Below are positions 53,115-63,460 of a stretch of 64,000 nt of DNA, piece after piece; within the stretch, counting starts at the first letter, position 1, and each line of letters opens with the position of its first letter. This DNA comes from Nephromyces sp. MM_2019 (lineage: Eukaryota; Apicomplexa; Aconoidasida; Nephromycida): the NCBI GenBank assembly GCA_015657535.1, contig JADHZB010001925.1:67969-131968 (forward strand). The letters are read 5' to 3'. The position numbers were made by a program, and so were the translations under genes. The notes under the pieces are model-generated. The model saw nothing but the letters and a program-made list of their open reading frames with translations. It was not told the DNA's origin and did no database searches.

Positions 53115-53953
53115 TACAAACATATATATGAAATATATATATATATACACACACACATACACACATACATATATAGTCACAATTTATACATAACTACCCC
53201 ACTCCGCCTATATACCTCACTTAAATTGCTTATATAATTTATCTACACACACTCAGAATAATAAGAATTTTCAAACACACATTATAAACACTGTTGATAC
53301 ATTTTTATATACATACATTTGAACTATAAGTCACACATACACCTATAAGTACAATAAGAATAGTAAAAATTAAAGTGTGTGTGTGCATGTGTATGTAGAG
53401 TTTAACAAGAATAATAAAAGCGTATATGTATATATGTGTGTGTGTAATATGTAATGAGATTGATAAAAATTAAATTATGTTTGTTAATGTGTTTATTAAG
53501 AATAATATAAATGTATATGTGTGTATGTGTGTGTGTGTGTGTGTTCGTAAAGATCTTGAGAATAAATAATATGTATATTTTTCTGTGTGTGTACAGGAAG
53601 AAAAAGAAAAACATCTTATATATAAAAATAAGAGGAATAAAAATATAACTAATAATAAAATAGATAAAATAATAAAATCACAAACTACACACACAGCAGC
53701 TATAACTACAGATAAACTTGTACCTACTATAGAACGTATAAATATACCCAACAAACAATTAAACAATACACACAATATGGCTATATCATATGAACATTTT
53801 CAATCATTACCCATATTAAATATTTCACCTATACACATGTTACCATCTCTAAACAGACCAAATCCACCAGCACCACCACCTCCTCCACCAACAACAACTC
53901 GCCATAAAAATTCAAATTTTAAAAAGAGACAAACACGCACTAAAATACAATAA
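48049..53953 (+). CDS. Ankyrin-repeat / PHAX RNA-binding domain fusion protein
   Basis: Thirteen exons: 48049-48199, 48691-48789, 48912-48978, 49355-49442, 49672-49824, 50230-50305, 50787-50876, 51163-51230, 51352-51459, 51848-51961, 52067-52163, 52592-52713, 53597-53953; all phases close, 529 residues. Residues about 84-300 are ankyrin repeats, with exons often matching half or whole repeats (GRNALHYAVAGGRESAVKML, WTPLLIAINKN..LLEAGADI, RTPLHYAS, RTPIHSSCLNGN). Residues about 326-411 match the RNA-binding domain of PHAX, the phosphorylated adaptor for U snRNA export: a helical VKKLGSLTCLELYQKT part, then EQNGG, then RRKTPGGVFYTFLK. The last exon adds a Lys/Asn-rich stretch, a poly-proline run and a basic RHKNSNFKKRQTR tail. 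Likely a nuclear or shuttling RNA-binding protein using ankyrins for protein contacts. The last intron contains an assembly gap. Confidence 0.85.
49872..49938. repeat. Duplicated 22 bp element
   Basis: The string acacatcatacccattacac occurs twice about 45 bases apart inside intron 5 of the ANK-PHAX gene, within a C/A-rich tract. Confidence 0.75.
50589..50762. repeat. CA-rich minisatellite (acacacagatacat units)
   Basis: About ten irregular copies of a 14-18 bp unit of the form acacacagatacat in intron 6 of the ANK-PHAX gene. It translates as His/Thr/Tyr repeats on the plus strand, which is not coding. Confidence 0.8.
51267..51329. repeat. (AC)n microsatellite
   Basis: A pure AC run of about 63 bases filling most of intron 8 of the ANK-PHAX gene, ending about 20 bases before the acceptor. 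Confidence 0.95.
51563..51771. repeat. TA run followed by TG/TATG tract
   Basis: In intron 9 of the ANK-PHAX gene a pure TA run (51563-51583) passes into a long tgtgta/tatg tract. Its G/T polarity on the sense strand is opposite to the C/A polarity of most other introns of this gene. Confidence 0.85.
52752..53158. repeat. (CA)n tract with a 50-N assembly gap
   Basis: A CA-dominated tract in the last intron of the ANK-PHAX gene, pure CA from about 52947 on both sides of a run of exactly 50 Ns at 52997-53046. The gap is likely a placeholder where the assembler could not cross the microsatellite, so true tract length is unknown. It lies in an intron and does not touch coding sequence. Confidence 0.9.
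53374..53595. repeat. TG-rich tract in the same intron
   Basis: A G/T-rich tract with several gtgtgtgtg runs (for example 53522-53543), ending at the acceptor of the last ANK-PHAX exon. It is complementary in composition to the CA tract upstream in the same intron. Confidence 0.8.
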
Positions 53954-55127
53954 TATATATATACAAATAATAATTTTGTATATGAAAACATTTATCCAAA
54001 AAGAAAAAATGACACACAAACATATATATAATCATTTTAAATACATACATATCTATGAACCTATCTTATTTCATCAGTATAGATAAATCTCTTTTACAAA
54101 AATACATCAGTTTTAATAACAATATACACACACACACAAATCTCAATCTATACAAATACACACAAAAAAATTATATATATACTTGTACCTCTCTCTCTCT
54201 TCCTACACATACATACACACAAAACCTCTCTTAAAAAGAACATACATATACACAAAAATTTATTGATATCAATTTATATATACACAAACTTAAAATTATT
54301 AACCTAAACTTTATTTTTATATATTTTATTATACAAAATTATTATTGTATATATTTAAGTCGATATTGTTTAGCTTATATATATATATAAATATATATAT
54401 TTTTTTTTATGTTTCAGTTAAGATAAATAATGGAGTAGACGTGTGTGTATATGGTTAATTATTTGTTATATATATGTATACACACAGAAAATATATCAAA
54501 AATAAATATGTGTGTGTATATATTTAAAACCTAAATATTCTCGGAACGAACGAAACTACAACCAGTTTATATGACATAAAAATGTGTGTGTATTTTGAAG
54601 TAAACTATGTGTGTGTATAAATACATATGAATGAATAAATTACTTCTAACAAATTTAGGAAACAAAAAAATAGTACTTGAAAATTATATATATAGAATTC
54701 ATAATTATATCAATGTTTGTATGTGTGTGGTTCAATATGGAGGTTTGTATATTTGAAGTTCAAAATGTGTCGGTATATATGTGGAATTTAAATTAAGTGT
54801 GTCTAAATTTGTGACAAGTTAAGCTTGTGTATGTTGAAAAATGTGTATGTATGTATATGTAATTTAAAATAGGCAAGTGTGTCTGAAATTAAAAATTAGG
54901 TATGTATATCTGGGATTTAAAAAGAAAAGTGTCTATTTGTAATTCAAAATGCAGAATCTAAGATAAAAAAATTATTCATCTAAAATTATATATACAACAC
55001 AAGATTTGTGTGTAAAATGTTGATTTACTTAAAAATTCTGAAAATTTTAAATATCAAAATTTCTTTTATTAAGACATCAAAATTAGAGGGTTGACAAGTA
55101 TTCTGATTGGAAATCCTAAAATTTAAG

Positions 55128-55158
<31 letters not shown>

Positions 55159-55237
55159 CTTAAAGATTTATGTCTAATACGTTTCTATGGTTTCTTTGTA
55201 TGTGTGTGTATATTATAATTATTGTATGTGTGTGAAA
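53954..55237. other. Spacer between convergent genes
   Basis: Separates the 3' ends of the ANK-PHAX (+) and PSAT (-) genes. The plus strand is C/A-rich up to about 54260 and G/T-rich from about 54440, the same type of polarity flip seen at 9934-11422. A TA run occurs at 55130-55158. No gene seen. Confidence 0.6.
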
Positions 55238-55558
55238 TTATAAATTTACCTTCATAAAGTCTTTGAATGCTAATACACCTTCTAGAGGGAAACCATTATA
55301 TATAGAGGCACGGAATCCACCCACTGAGCGATGGCCAGCCTAAAAATTTTCATAAAATGGAATATGTGTAATAGTATATAACTATATATATATAATTGTG
55401 TGTACGTAGGTATATAAATATGTAATTGTTAGTGGGTACATAAATATATATAATTGGATATATAAGTGTATAATTGTGCGTGTACAAGTATAGAGTTACA
55501 TATATATGTATATAATGTGTGAGTACAAGTGTATAATTACATATAAGTAGAGTGTGAG

Positions 55559-55591
<33 letters not shown>

Positions 55592-55964
55592 CACAACATT
55601 GTTAATTAAGAGTTTCAGTTCAATTGTGTGTAATTACATCAAAAATATTACCAAGTTTTTGAACGAATTATCTTCCGCAGAATTTAAAAATTGTTTAACG
55701 AGTTTATCATTACCATCCATAATCTATAAATCAATATATATATATATATAAATATATCATTATGTGCGTTATATGTAATATTAAGAGTGTTTGTGTAAAA
55801 TAAAAATAGATGTATTAAAGATAAATTGTGTTGTTTATAAACAAAGAAATATGTGAAGGGAATGAGGAGAAAGTGTATGTGTGTATAATATACACCTTAG
55901 AAAATAAAGATACACTGAGAAAATATATAAAAGTTATGTGTGTATATGAGTGTGTGTGTGCGTA

Positions 55965-56048
<84 letters not shown>

Positions 56049-58636
56049 TTATATATATGATATACACCTCATAAAAAAGGCAATACAATAAAGTAATGTG
56101 TAGAATGATTACATTAAAGATAACATTCATATTTGAACGATAGTTCTTGTCTATAACGCTATTATAAAAACCATCTGACTCATCAATTGTGTCATAAATT
56201 AATTTTGTTTTGTAGTCGTTGAATTTACCCCAATAGTCTAAACCACCCTTTTGTTTGATATGTTTAGCAACGAGTCCAATTATATATATAGACCAACAAC
56301 AGGGTGTATTATAGAGTGAATCATTTTTTACTTGTAAACTATAATCACACACACTTGGGCAAGGACTTAATGTTTTTCCTGTATATATATATGTGTGTGT
56401 ATTGTGTGATATATAGATAGATAAATACATAGGATGTATCATTATAGATGAAGAAGAAGGATATAATTGGTTGTGTAGAGATATTACATTAGGTAATATA
56501 TGTGTGTATACATCTAGAGCTGTATGCTTCTGTATGTGAAGCTGGTGTGCGTCCATGTTATAAATATATATATACACACAAATAAACATATATATACACA
56601 CAAGTGAACATATATATACACAAAAATAAATATATATAAGTATTTATAAATATACCCAATACTGTTGGGTCCGTAATAACAAGTGTTGAACCTGCGGGAC
56701 CTAAATTCTTTTGAGCGCTTGCTATAAGATGTATATACACAGAAAATACACACATTAATATAAATAAAATTATACACGTTAGAAATCAAGTTATACATAC
56801 ACATTTATTATCAATCATACACAGTCCAATCACATGACTAAATCAGACTCAAATTACACACAACCTCCCCCCTCCCAAGACCCACACACACACCCAACAC
56901 GCACACATACACCTTCCCAACAACCCTCCCCCCCCCACACAACACACCCACCCAACACACATACCCCCAATACACATAACTAACCAAAAACTAAGTTGTG
57001 TTGTGTGATATCAATAGGCTTAGAACAGAGGGAAGAAGATAAATCACCGACAAGTGGTACACCTTCAAATTTGGGGGGCTCAGGAAATTGTAAACCAGAA
57101 ATTGTTTCATTGTGGCAGTAAAACAAATAAGATGTGTTTGTAGGTACAGACCAGGTAGATTGGTCAGGTATAGTAGTGTAACCCCATTTTGATCCATCAC
57201 ATGCAAACTGTGCATTTCCAAATTTCTTGCACTCTTCAAATGCCTTATGACTCCATTGCCTAAGAATATGTGTGTGAGGTGTGTTTTGGGGTGTGTGTTG
57301 TGTGATGTGTGTGTGGTGTAAGGTGTGCGGGGGGTAGTGAGTGAGATATATGGGTGGGGTGTATTTTAGGATGAAAAAAAAAATTAGAGTGTGTGGAGGG
57401 GGAAAGGTTAATCGAATATATAAAAAACAAGAGGTGTGTGTATGTATATCATTTTGATAATATTTACCCTGTGACTGCATAACTTGCAGTAGCGTTTTGA
57501 CTCTTCAACATATTGAGGGGGACTGATGCAAATTGGAGTGTGCCACCACCCTTTAAGATGTGTATATACAGAGTAATGTGTATGTGTTGTGTGTGTGTTT
57601 ATATATTGAGTGGGTGCTTATATAGTAAATGTGCGTCTATGTAGTGTGTGTATATTTGTGTAGTGTATCGTGTGTATTTTATGTGTTGTGTGTAATGTGT
57701 GTGTATGTTTGTAGTGTGGGGTGTGTGCTTGTATTGTATGTGTGTGTGTAGGTAGAGTGTATTTAAAATAAAGGGTAACTTACATGCATATAAAATATTT
57801 TGTAATATTCAGATAGCCCTAATACTTCTCTAAGTGTAGAGATTGACTCATCCAATACATGTTTGAATTCCTTACTGCGATGAGACTAACAAAAATATAC
57901 GTGGGAGTTTTTTATATATATGTTTTAATATAGGGAATATATGTATGTGTGTTTTATATGTTAGGACAATTGTGTATATTATGTCATGAGTTTTAAGAAT
58001 GTAAGTTCTAGGTGATGAGTAAATTGTGTGTGTATTGTTTCAAATGTATTTAAAAGTGTGTGGGCTGCTTTAAATGTATTTAGGAATGTGTGTGTATTGT
58101 TTCAAATATATTTAGAACTGTGTGTTTGTAGTATCTAGAATTTTATAAGCTACCATCTCCATAATACTCATTCCAGATTTTTTATGGTTATATAAATCCT
58201 CCTCAACTTGTTGGAGCACGTCATATGGCAGGCATGATGGGCCTATAAAACAAATTACAATCTGTTTAAATTTAGAAATGAAGGTTACATAAGCATGTAC
58301 ACACATTACTTCATTAAACGATCTAAGTAAATATGTACTCATATGTACTTGTGTACATACTCCCCCAGGCTCATACACATCCATTCAGTCACGTAGACAC
58401 ACACACACACACAAAACTTACACACACACAAACACTTACACACACACAAACACTTACACACTTACACTCACACTTACGCTCAAACACTTTTACACACACT
58501 CACACATACATACTAACACAAACACAAATACAAACACACAAATGCACACATAAACACACACACAGGTAGAGAATATAATAGTAGGGAGTGTTAGGGAATT
58601 ACCTGCAGAAAAATTATAAACGCGATTTTCTTGCAT
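55238..58636 (-). CDS. serC: Phosphoserine aminotransferase
   Basis: Nine exons: 58636-58603, 58242-58154, 57885-57784, 57550-57468, 57259-56985, 56721-56656, 56378-56113, 55723-55652, 55339-55238; phases close, 362 residues, the normal length for this class V PLP enzyme. It converts 3-phosphohydroxypyruvate plus glutamate to phosphoserine plus 2-oxoglutarate, the second step of phosphorylated serine synthesis, in the cytosol. Motifs in order: [38 protein letters not shown] (PLP phosphate loop; family norm QGG), the PLP lysine in [12 protein letters not shown] (Lys199), [12 protein letters not shown], and [14 protein letters not shown] near the end. The eukaryotic PSAT1-like CPSV..Y..Q segment is kept. 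Start ATG at 58636 gives MQENRVYNF with no targeting peptide. The stop assumes read-through of a possible donor after DFMK. The symbol is the family name (PSAT1 in animals). Confidence 0.92.
55558..55587. repeat. (TA)n microsatellite
   Basis: Pure TA run in the intron between exons 8 and 9 of the PSAT gene. Confidence 0.9.
55949..56046. repeat. (TG)n microsatellite
   Basis: About 100 bases of TG repeat with a tatgtatg interruption, in the intron between exons 7 and 8 of the minus-strand PSAT gene. On the sense strand of the gene this is a CA tract. Confidence 0.95.
58025..58132. repeat. Tandem repeat, ~47-50 bp unit
   Basis: Two to three imperfect copies of a unit made of gtgtgtgtattgtttcaaa followed by tgtatttaaaa/tatttagaa, in intron 2 of the PSAT gene next to exon 2. 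Confidence 0.75.
58398..58566. repeat. CA-rich tract with acacttac units
   Basis: A plus-strand C/A-rich tract with repeated acacacaaacacttac units in intron 1 of the PSAT gene. Its polarity is opposite to the G/T-rich introns in the rest of this gene. Confidence 0.8.
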
Positions 58637-59299
58637 ATTGTAGGTAAGATAATAAATTGTTTAAAATTTATTGCTTTAAAGTTCTATAAAATATACCCCA
58701 CAAATTTGATATGTGTGTGTGTGTGAATGTAATAATTGAATATTTATAGTAAATTATGTGAGACTAAAACAACACATTAAAGAAATTAAGGCATATATTG
58801 ACTCCAAATGAAAGGTGTAGCAATAATAATCAAACACATGTATAATTTATTCCTGCTAAGTTTATTATAGCTACACACACTCTAATGTTACCCAAACATC
58901 TAAACATTATGTACATCATTTATATACTGACTACACACAACTACATATATGTTATATATATGTTTCATATACATAAATGATATATACATCAACAAACTAG
59001 ATAGATTTAAATATTTATACATTTCAGATAGGTTATTTATTTCAAACAAGTACAGTTTATATTATATATCTAGCTAATGTCTAAAATCTACATATGCATA
59101 GGTTGATGTGTATCTAATTAAATTTAATAACCCAAATTTTAAATATACATCAGCACACAACTTTAATAATTGCTTACACACATTATAGTGTGTGTGAATT
59201 AATCCATAACAATGAATCTTAGGGAATTACTTTATAAAATTAAGTTTGTAAATAAGTATTTAAATGTCTGTGTATTTGTATAGGAATATGTGTGTGAAT

Positions 59300-59415
59300 A
59301 TACAAGTGTGTATGTGTGTGTGTCTGAGTGTGTATGTGTATGAGTGTGTATGTGTATGAGTGTGTGTGTATGAGTGTGTGTTTATGAGTTTGTGTTTATG
59401 AGTGTGTGTGTGTGT
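59300..59415. repeat. TG-rich tandem array (tgagtgtgtatgtgta units)
   Basis: Five or six irregular copies of a 16-18 bp unit containing tatgagtgtgtgt. Lies upstream of the PSAT gene. Confidence 0.75.
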
Positions 59416-61078
59416 CTATAAATAAGTGTGCCTGGTTTGTATAGGAGTGTGCGGGTGTATATATGAGTGTCTTTGTAAATACATGTGAAAATATAAAAAA
59501 GTGCAAATGAAAGTTGAGCTGAAAAAGTTGCAATAAAAGTCAAATTTAGCTAATTCTCATTTATAAAATTTATGTTAAAATAAAAAATAAGTTTGAATAT
59601 GCGTGTGTAATCATATTTTTGATATTAAAATTGTGTGAATATAGTGTGTGTGAACCTCGATACTAAAAGTGTGTGCGAAGTAATTATATTTCTATAAAAC
59701 ATTGAATATTTATTTATGTGTTTGTGAAAATTTATACTTAATCTGTGTGTAAAGTTTGAATACACAATGTTGTTGTAGCACAGTTGTTCACAGCACATTT
59801 AATAATTTTTACCTATTTTAAAAACACAGATGATTTAATTTTCTTAATGTTAGATGTGTGTTTGTTACACTAATTTGTGTCATGAATTTCGGTATGTGGG
59901 TGTGTTTGTATTTGTGTGTAGATGTGTGTTTTAGCGTTCGTGTTCAACTGTGTGTGTGTTGGTTTGCTTGTATGTGTGTTAGTGTGTGTTTACAAGTGTG
60001 TGCTTACATGTGTGTGTGTCTATATGTTTTTGTGTTTGAGAGTGTCGATACAAATTATATATTCAATGTTTGTTTGTATGTAAGGGGATTTTTTCAATAG
60101 ACATTTTAAGTGTAAATTGTAGCTTTATGTTTTATAATGTAGTGTTGTTTGTACCCACTAAAATTAATATGTGGTGAAGTTTTGTGAGGTGAGGTGCAAA
60201 ATATATTTATATAATAATTAAGTGTGCGATTTTTATATTTAGTTTCTTCCTCATTATGCATTTAAGCTCACTAATAAATTTTATTGTGCATTTAGTGTTT
60301 GTTTCCATGTGTTTAAGGGTGCATATTGTGTGCGTGGTGTAGTTTTCTATTTGTGTCCTGTTGGTTTTTACTATAGGCTTGTTTTGGTGTGCATGTATGT
60401 AGTGTTATTGGTTGAAATATGGTTATGTGTGTGATAAGTGCTGTGTGCATGGGGTGTGATAATTGGGATCCTGTGTGTAAAGTAAAAAGTTTAAATTTTA
60501 ACTATTGTATTCATAAGGTTTGCCTGTTATCTTTTAATTTATTGTGCTAAATATTTATATATATATATATATATATATGTGTGTTTGTGTAAATTGAAAT
60601 CTGAATAATTCTAGTGTTCAATGTGTATATTATAATGAATCTGTAATTGTATTTATTTAGCTACGACTGAATGGGAATCTATAAATATGTGGGTAGTTAT
60701 GAGTGTGCGTGTAAATATCTATATATAAATGTGTGTGTAGTATTTTGTGACAATCAAAATATTGTAGCTGTGGATGTGTGTGTAGAAGTAACTGCTGATA
60801 TACATATAAACACTGTGTGTATGTAATGTGTGTGTATATGAAGTATGTGTTTATATGGGGTGTGTAAAATAAGTGAGTTATGTGTATATGAAGTGAGTAT
60901 GTATGTGAAACGTGTTTGTGGATTCGGTGTATAAGCGATCTATTTCGAATGCTATAATGACTTTAATCATCAAATATGTAATGCACTTGCCAAATGAGTT
61001 TAGGCTTATGCACCTAAATAATTTGATTGAAAAACATATATATTAATGAACACATGTAATATATAAAATGTATGTGAA

Positions 61079-61115
61079 AGTAACAAATTTGTGCAAGTAA
61101 CAAATTTGCGCAAGC
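61079..61115. repeat. Two-copy 19 bp tandem repeat
   Basis: aagtaacaaatttgtgc is followed directly by aagtaacaaatttgcgc, two near-identical copies in otherwise non-repetitive sequence. Confidence 0.8.
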
Positions 61116-62105
61116 TTAAGCGTGTATGTAGATCACAACGGGCAGTTTAGAGCAAATTCAACTTGCTCTCTTGAAATTAAATGATGTACAAATATATTTT
61201 GTGATAAAAGTTTTCCACTATCATATGCATAATAAGATTTCGAGTGTGTGTGTGTGTTCGTGTGTGTGCTTCGTGCGTGTGCTTCGTATGTGTGCTTAGT
61301 GGGTCTGCGTGTGCGCGTTGTGTTGTGTGTAGCTATTTCTAGCTATTTTACAAAAAAAGTTTTAAAATTATTTTTTAAAAAGTTACATAAATTTCCAAAA
61401 ACTTTATAACACAAGTGATTGTCCAACACATGCTAGTATTCCTACCCACCCCTTCCAATATATCATTTAACACACACGCACATTAACACATATATATTAA
61501 TCATGCACACACCTATGGACTGCTCATATATACGCTTAAATTTAGCACACACATATATAACACTCGATCACACACGCTTTTTTTAATACGCACATTCATA
61601 CGCATACATAGTATATATATATACCAAGTGACCGCATAAAAACACACCAAAGTACTTTCCTCTATTACCCACATACACATACTAAAGTAATCCCGCCTCC
61701 CACAACCACACCAAAATATACCCCTACAGACACGCTCCTTCCTCTACACATCTAACCTCCCTATCTATCACTAACTCAACACACACACAAACACATTGAT
61801 TATACTAAAAGCCATTTAACCACTAATACAAAAATGAAATTACAATCCTCCAATTTACTTTTTTTTTTTTTTTCTTATATAACTGGAAAATTAAACACGA
61901 GTTTAATTTCCATTACTAATACTTATTGATCTAAGATTAGAATTTTATAGATTCCACCACACACACATACACAAGTACACACGCAAACACACACACATAC
62001 ACCTTTCATACACACATATAAACATATACACACACAAACACACACACACATGCACAACAAAAATACATACCTTATATATACCAATATATATATATATTAT
62101 ATTAT

Positions 62106-63014
62106 CTAATAAATTCTTGTGTATTTGTAGATGATAAGAAGGAGGATCTCCTTTTTAACTATTTCATGAATAAAAAGTATAATTTATTTACACACAAGCA
62201 TATATAATACACATACAGTTTTAATTAAAAAAATAAGAATTATTTTTTTCAACTTACCCCCAAATTTTCTGAGGATATATTTATTTCCCTCTAAAACAAT
62301 TCCTAAGGGAAATTTGGATGATTGGATATTAGTATTTCTAATAGAAAATACACAGTATTTCATAACAATTTTCTTCTTTTTGCACATATAACTTATACCA
62401 ATAACTCTTACACATCTTCATCGGTTGAATCTAGCCGACTTATAGACATATACACATTCATATAGAAATATATATATATATATATATATACACATTTTTT
62501 AGAATTATATATATATTAGTGTATGCATACATATATATTTATATATACACTGAAACATTCAGACAAATATGAAGATTTAGATGTATATATAACATTCATA
62601 TATTTTCTTGTGATAAATACATCAAGCCCACATCTAACTTGATATTGATTTGAACTTAATATTCACACACATTTATATATATATATATATATATATATAC
62701 ATACTAAACATGCTAACATTCCAATGCGTTAAAGGATATAGATACGATCATGGTCTATTAGTTTCTAACAAGCATACAATTTCCCTTCACACCTAACCAA
62801 ACACACTTTTTCTATATACACACAGCATCACAACATATACACACAACAATATATACATATTAGTTAGAAATATACACCAAAAACATATAATTTGTGAATA
62901 CTTACAATGGTAGGTTCCCCAAGTAAAATCATAATTTGATTTCAACATTTTGGGGAGAGCACTTAATACTGGGTGTTCGATGAGGTAGAAATTTATACAA
63001 CTGAATTTTACCAT
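62106..63014 (-). CDS. Tentative three-exon gene of unknown function
   Basis: Tentative exons 63014-62906, 62404-62258 and 62158-62106, about 102 residues. The first begins with ATG and codes MVKFSCINFYLIEHPVLSAL followed by a KMLKSNYDFTWGTYH segment, ending in a gtaagt donor. The second contains KKKKIVMKYCVFSIRNTN and FPLGIVLEGNKYILRKFG and ends in another gtaagt donor. The third is short and weak. I do not recognise the family. Both main exons look protein-like and have strong donors, but the acceptors are uncertain, and the flanking CA-rich polarity would rather suggest a plus-strand gene. A plus-strand exon at about 62131-62208 (DKKEDLLFNYFMNKK) is an alternative reading of the third exon. 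Confidence 0.3.
62466..62491. repeat. (TA)n microsatellite
   Basis: Pure TA run; similar runs occur at 62677-62698 and 63434-63461 nearby. Confidence 0.85.
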
Positions 63015-63429
63015 TAAACAATGTGGTTGGGTTTAGTGTTGTGGAATTACTCCACCACCAAAATTAGACACGCATAGTACTTAACCGAACAAAAAAGCAC
63101 ACTACTATTAGCCTCATTTTGATATCTTAGAAAAGAGAAAACATAACTTTGAATTAAATTCAAACAGGACCTTTTCTGTTTATATCAAATTCTTAAATAT
63201 CGATTTTCCTAACTATAAAATTTCAGACACACACATATTATATTTATATAAATATATATATGCATTAAGAAACCTACACAATTCTACAAACCATTCGATT
63301 TTTTACACTTAATTTTTTAATACCATTCTTTTATACATATATCAATTTGTTTTATATCCTTTATTATAGAGCATTTTGACCCTAAATTTTTCCGATTCAG
63401 ATATATATAATTTATTTATACATACGCAC

Positions 63430-63460
<31 letters not shown>

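Larger units (their letters stand above)
58637..62105. other. Spacer, G/T-rich then C/A-rich
   Basis: No supported gene. The plus strand is G/T-rich from about 59250 to 61330 and C/A-rich from about 61440 to 62065. It includes a tandem gtgtgtatgtgtatga-type array near 59300-59415, a (TA)n run at 60558-60579, and a gtgtgcttcg array near 61245-61320. The ORF at 59858-60100 is a Cys/Val translation of TG repeats. Confidence 0.55.

Noticed and set aside
52402..53193. Long ORF with His-Thr repeats running across the N gap
   Set aside because: A pure (CA)n microsatellite stays open in all frames; only 52592-52713 within it is an exon, identified by the PHAX motif and splice sites.
59858..60100. 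Cys/Val-rich 80-codon ORF
   Set aside because: Translation of TG-rich low-complexity DNA with no motif or splice context.
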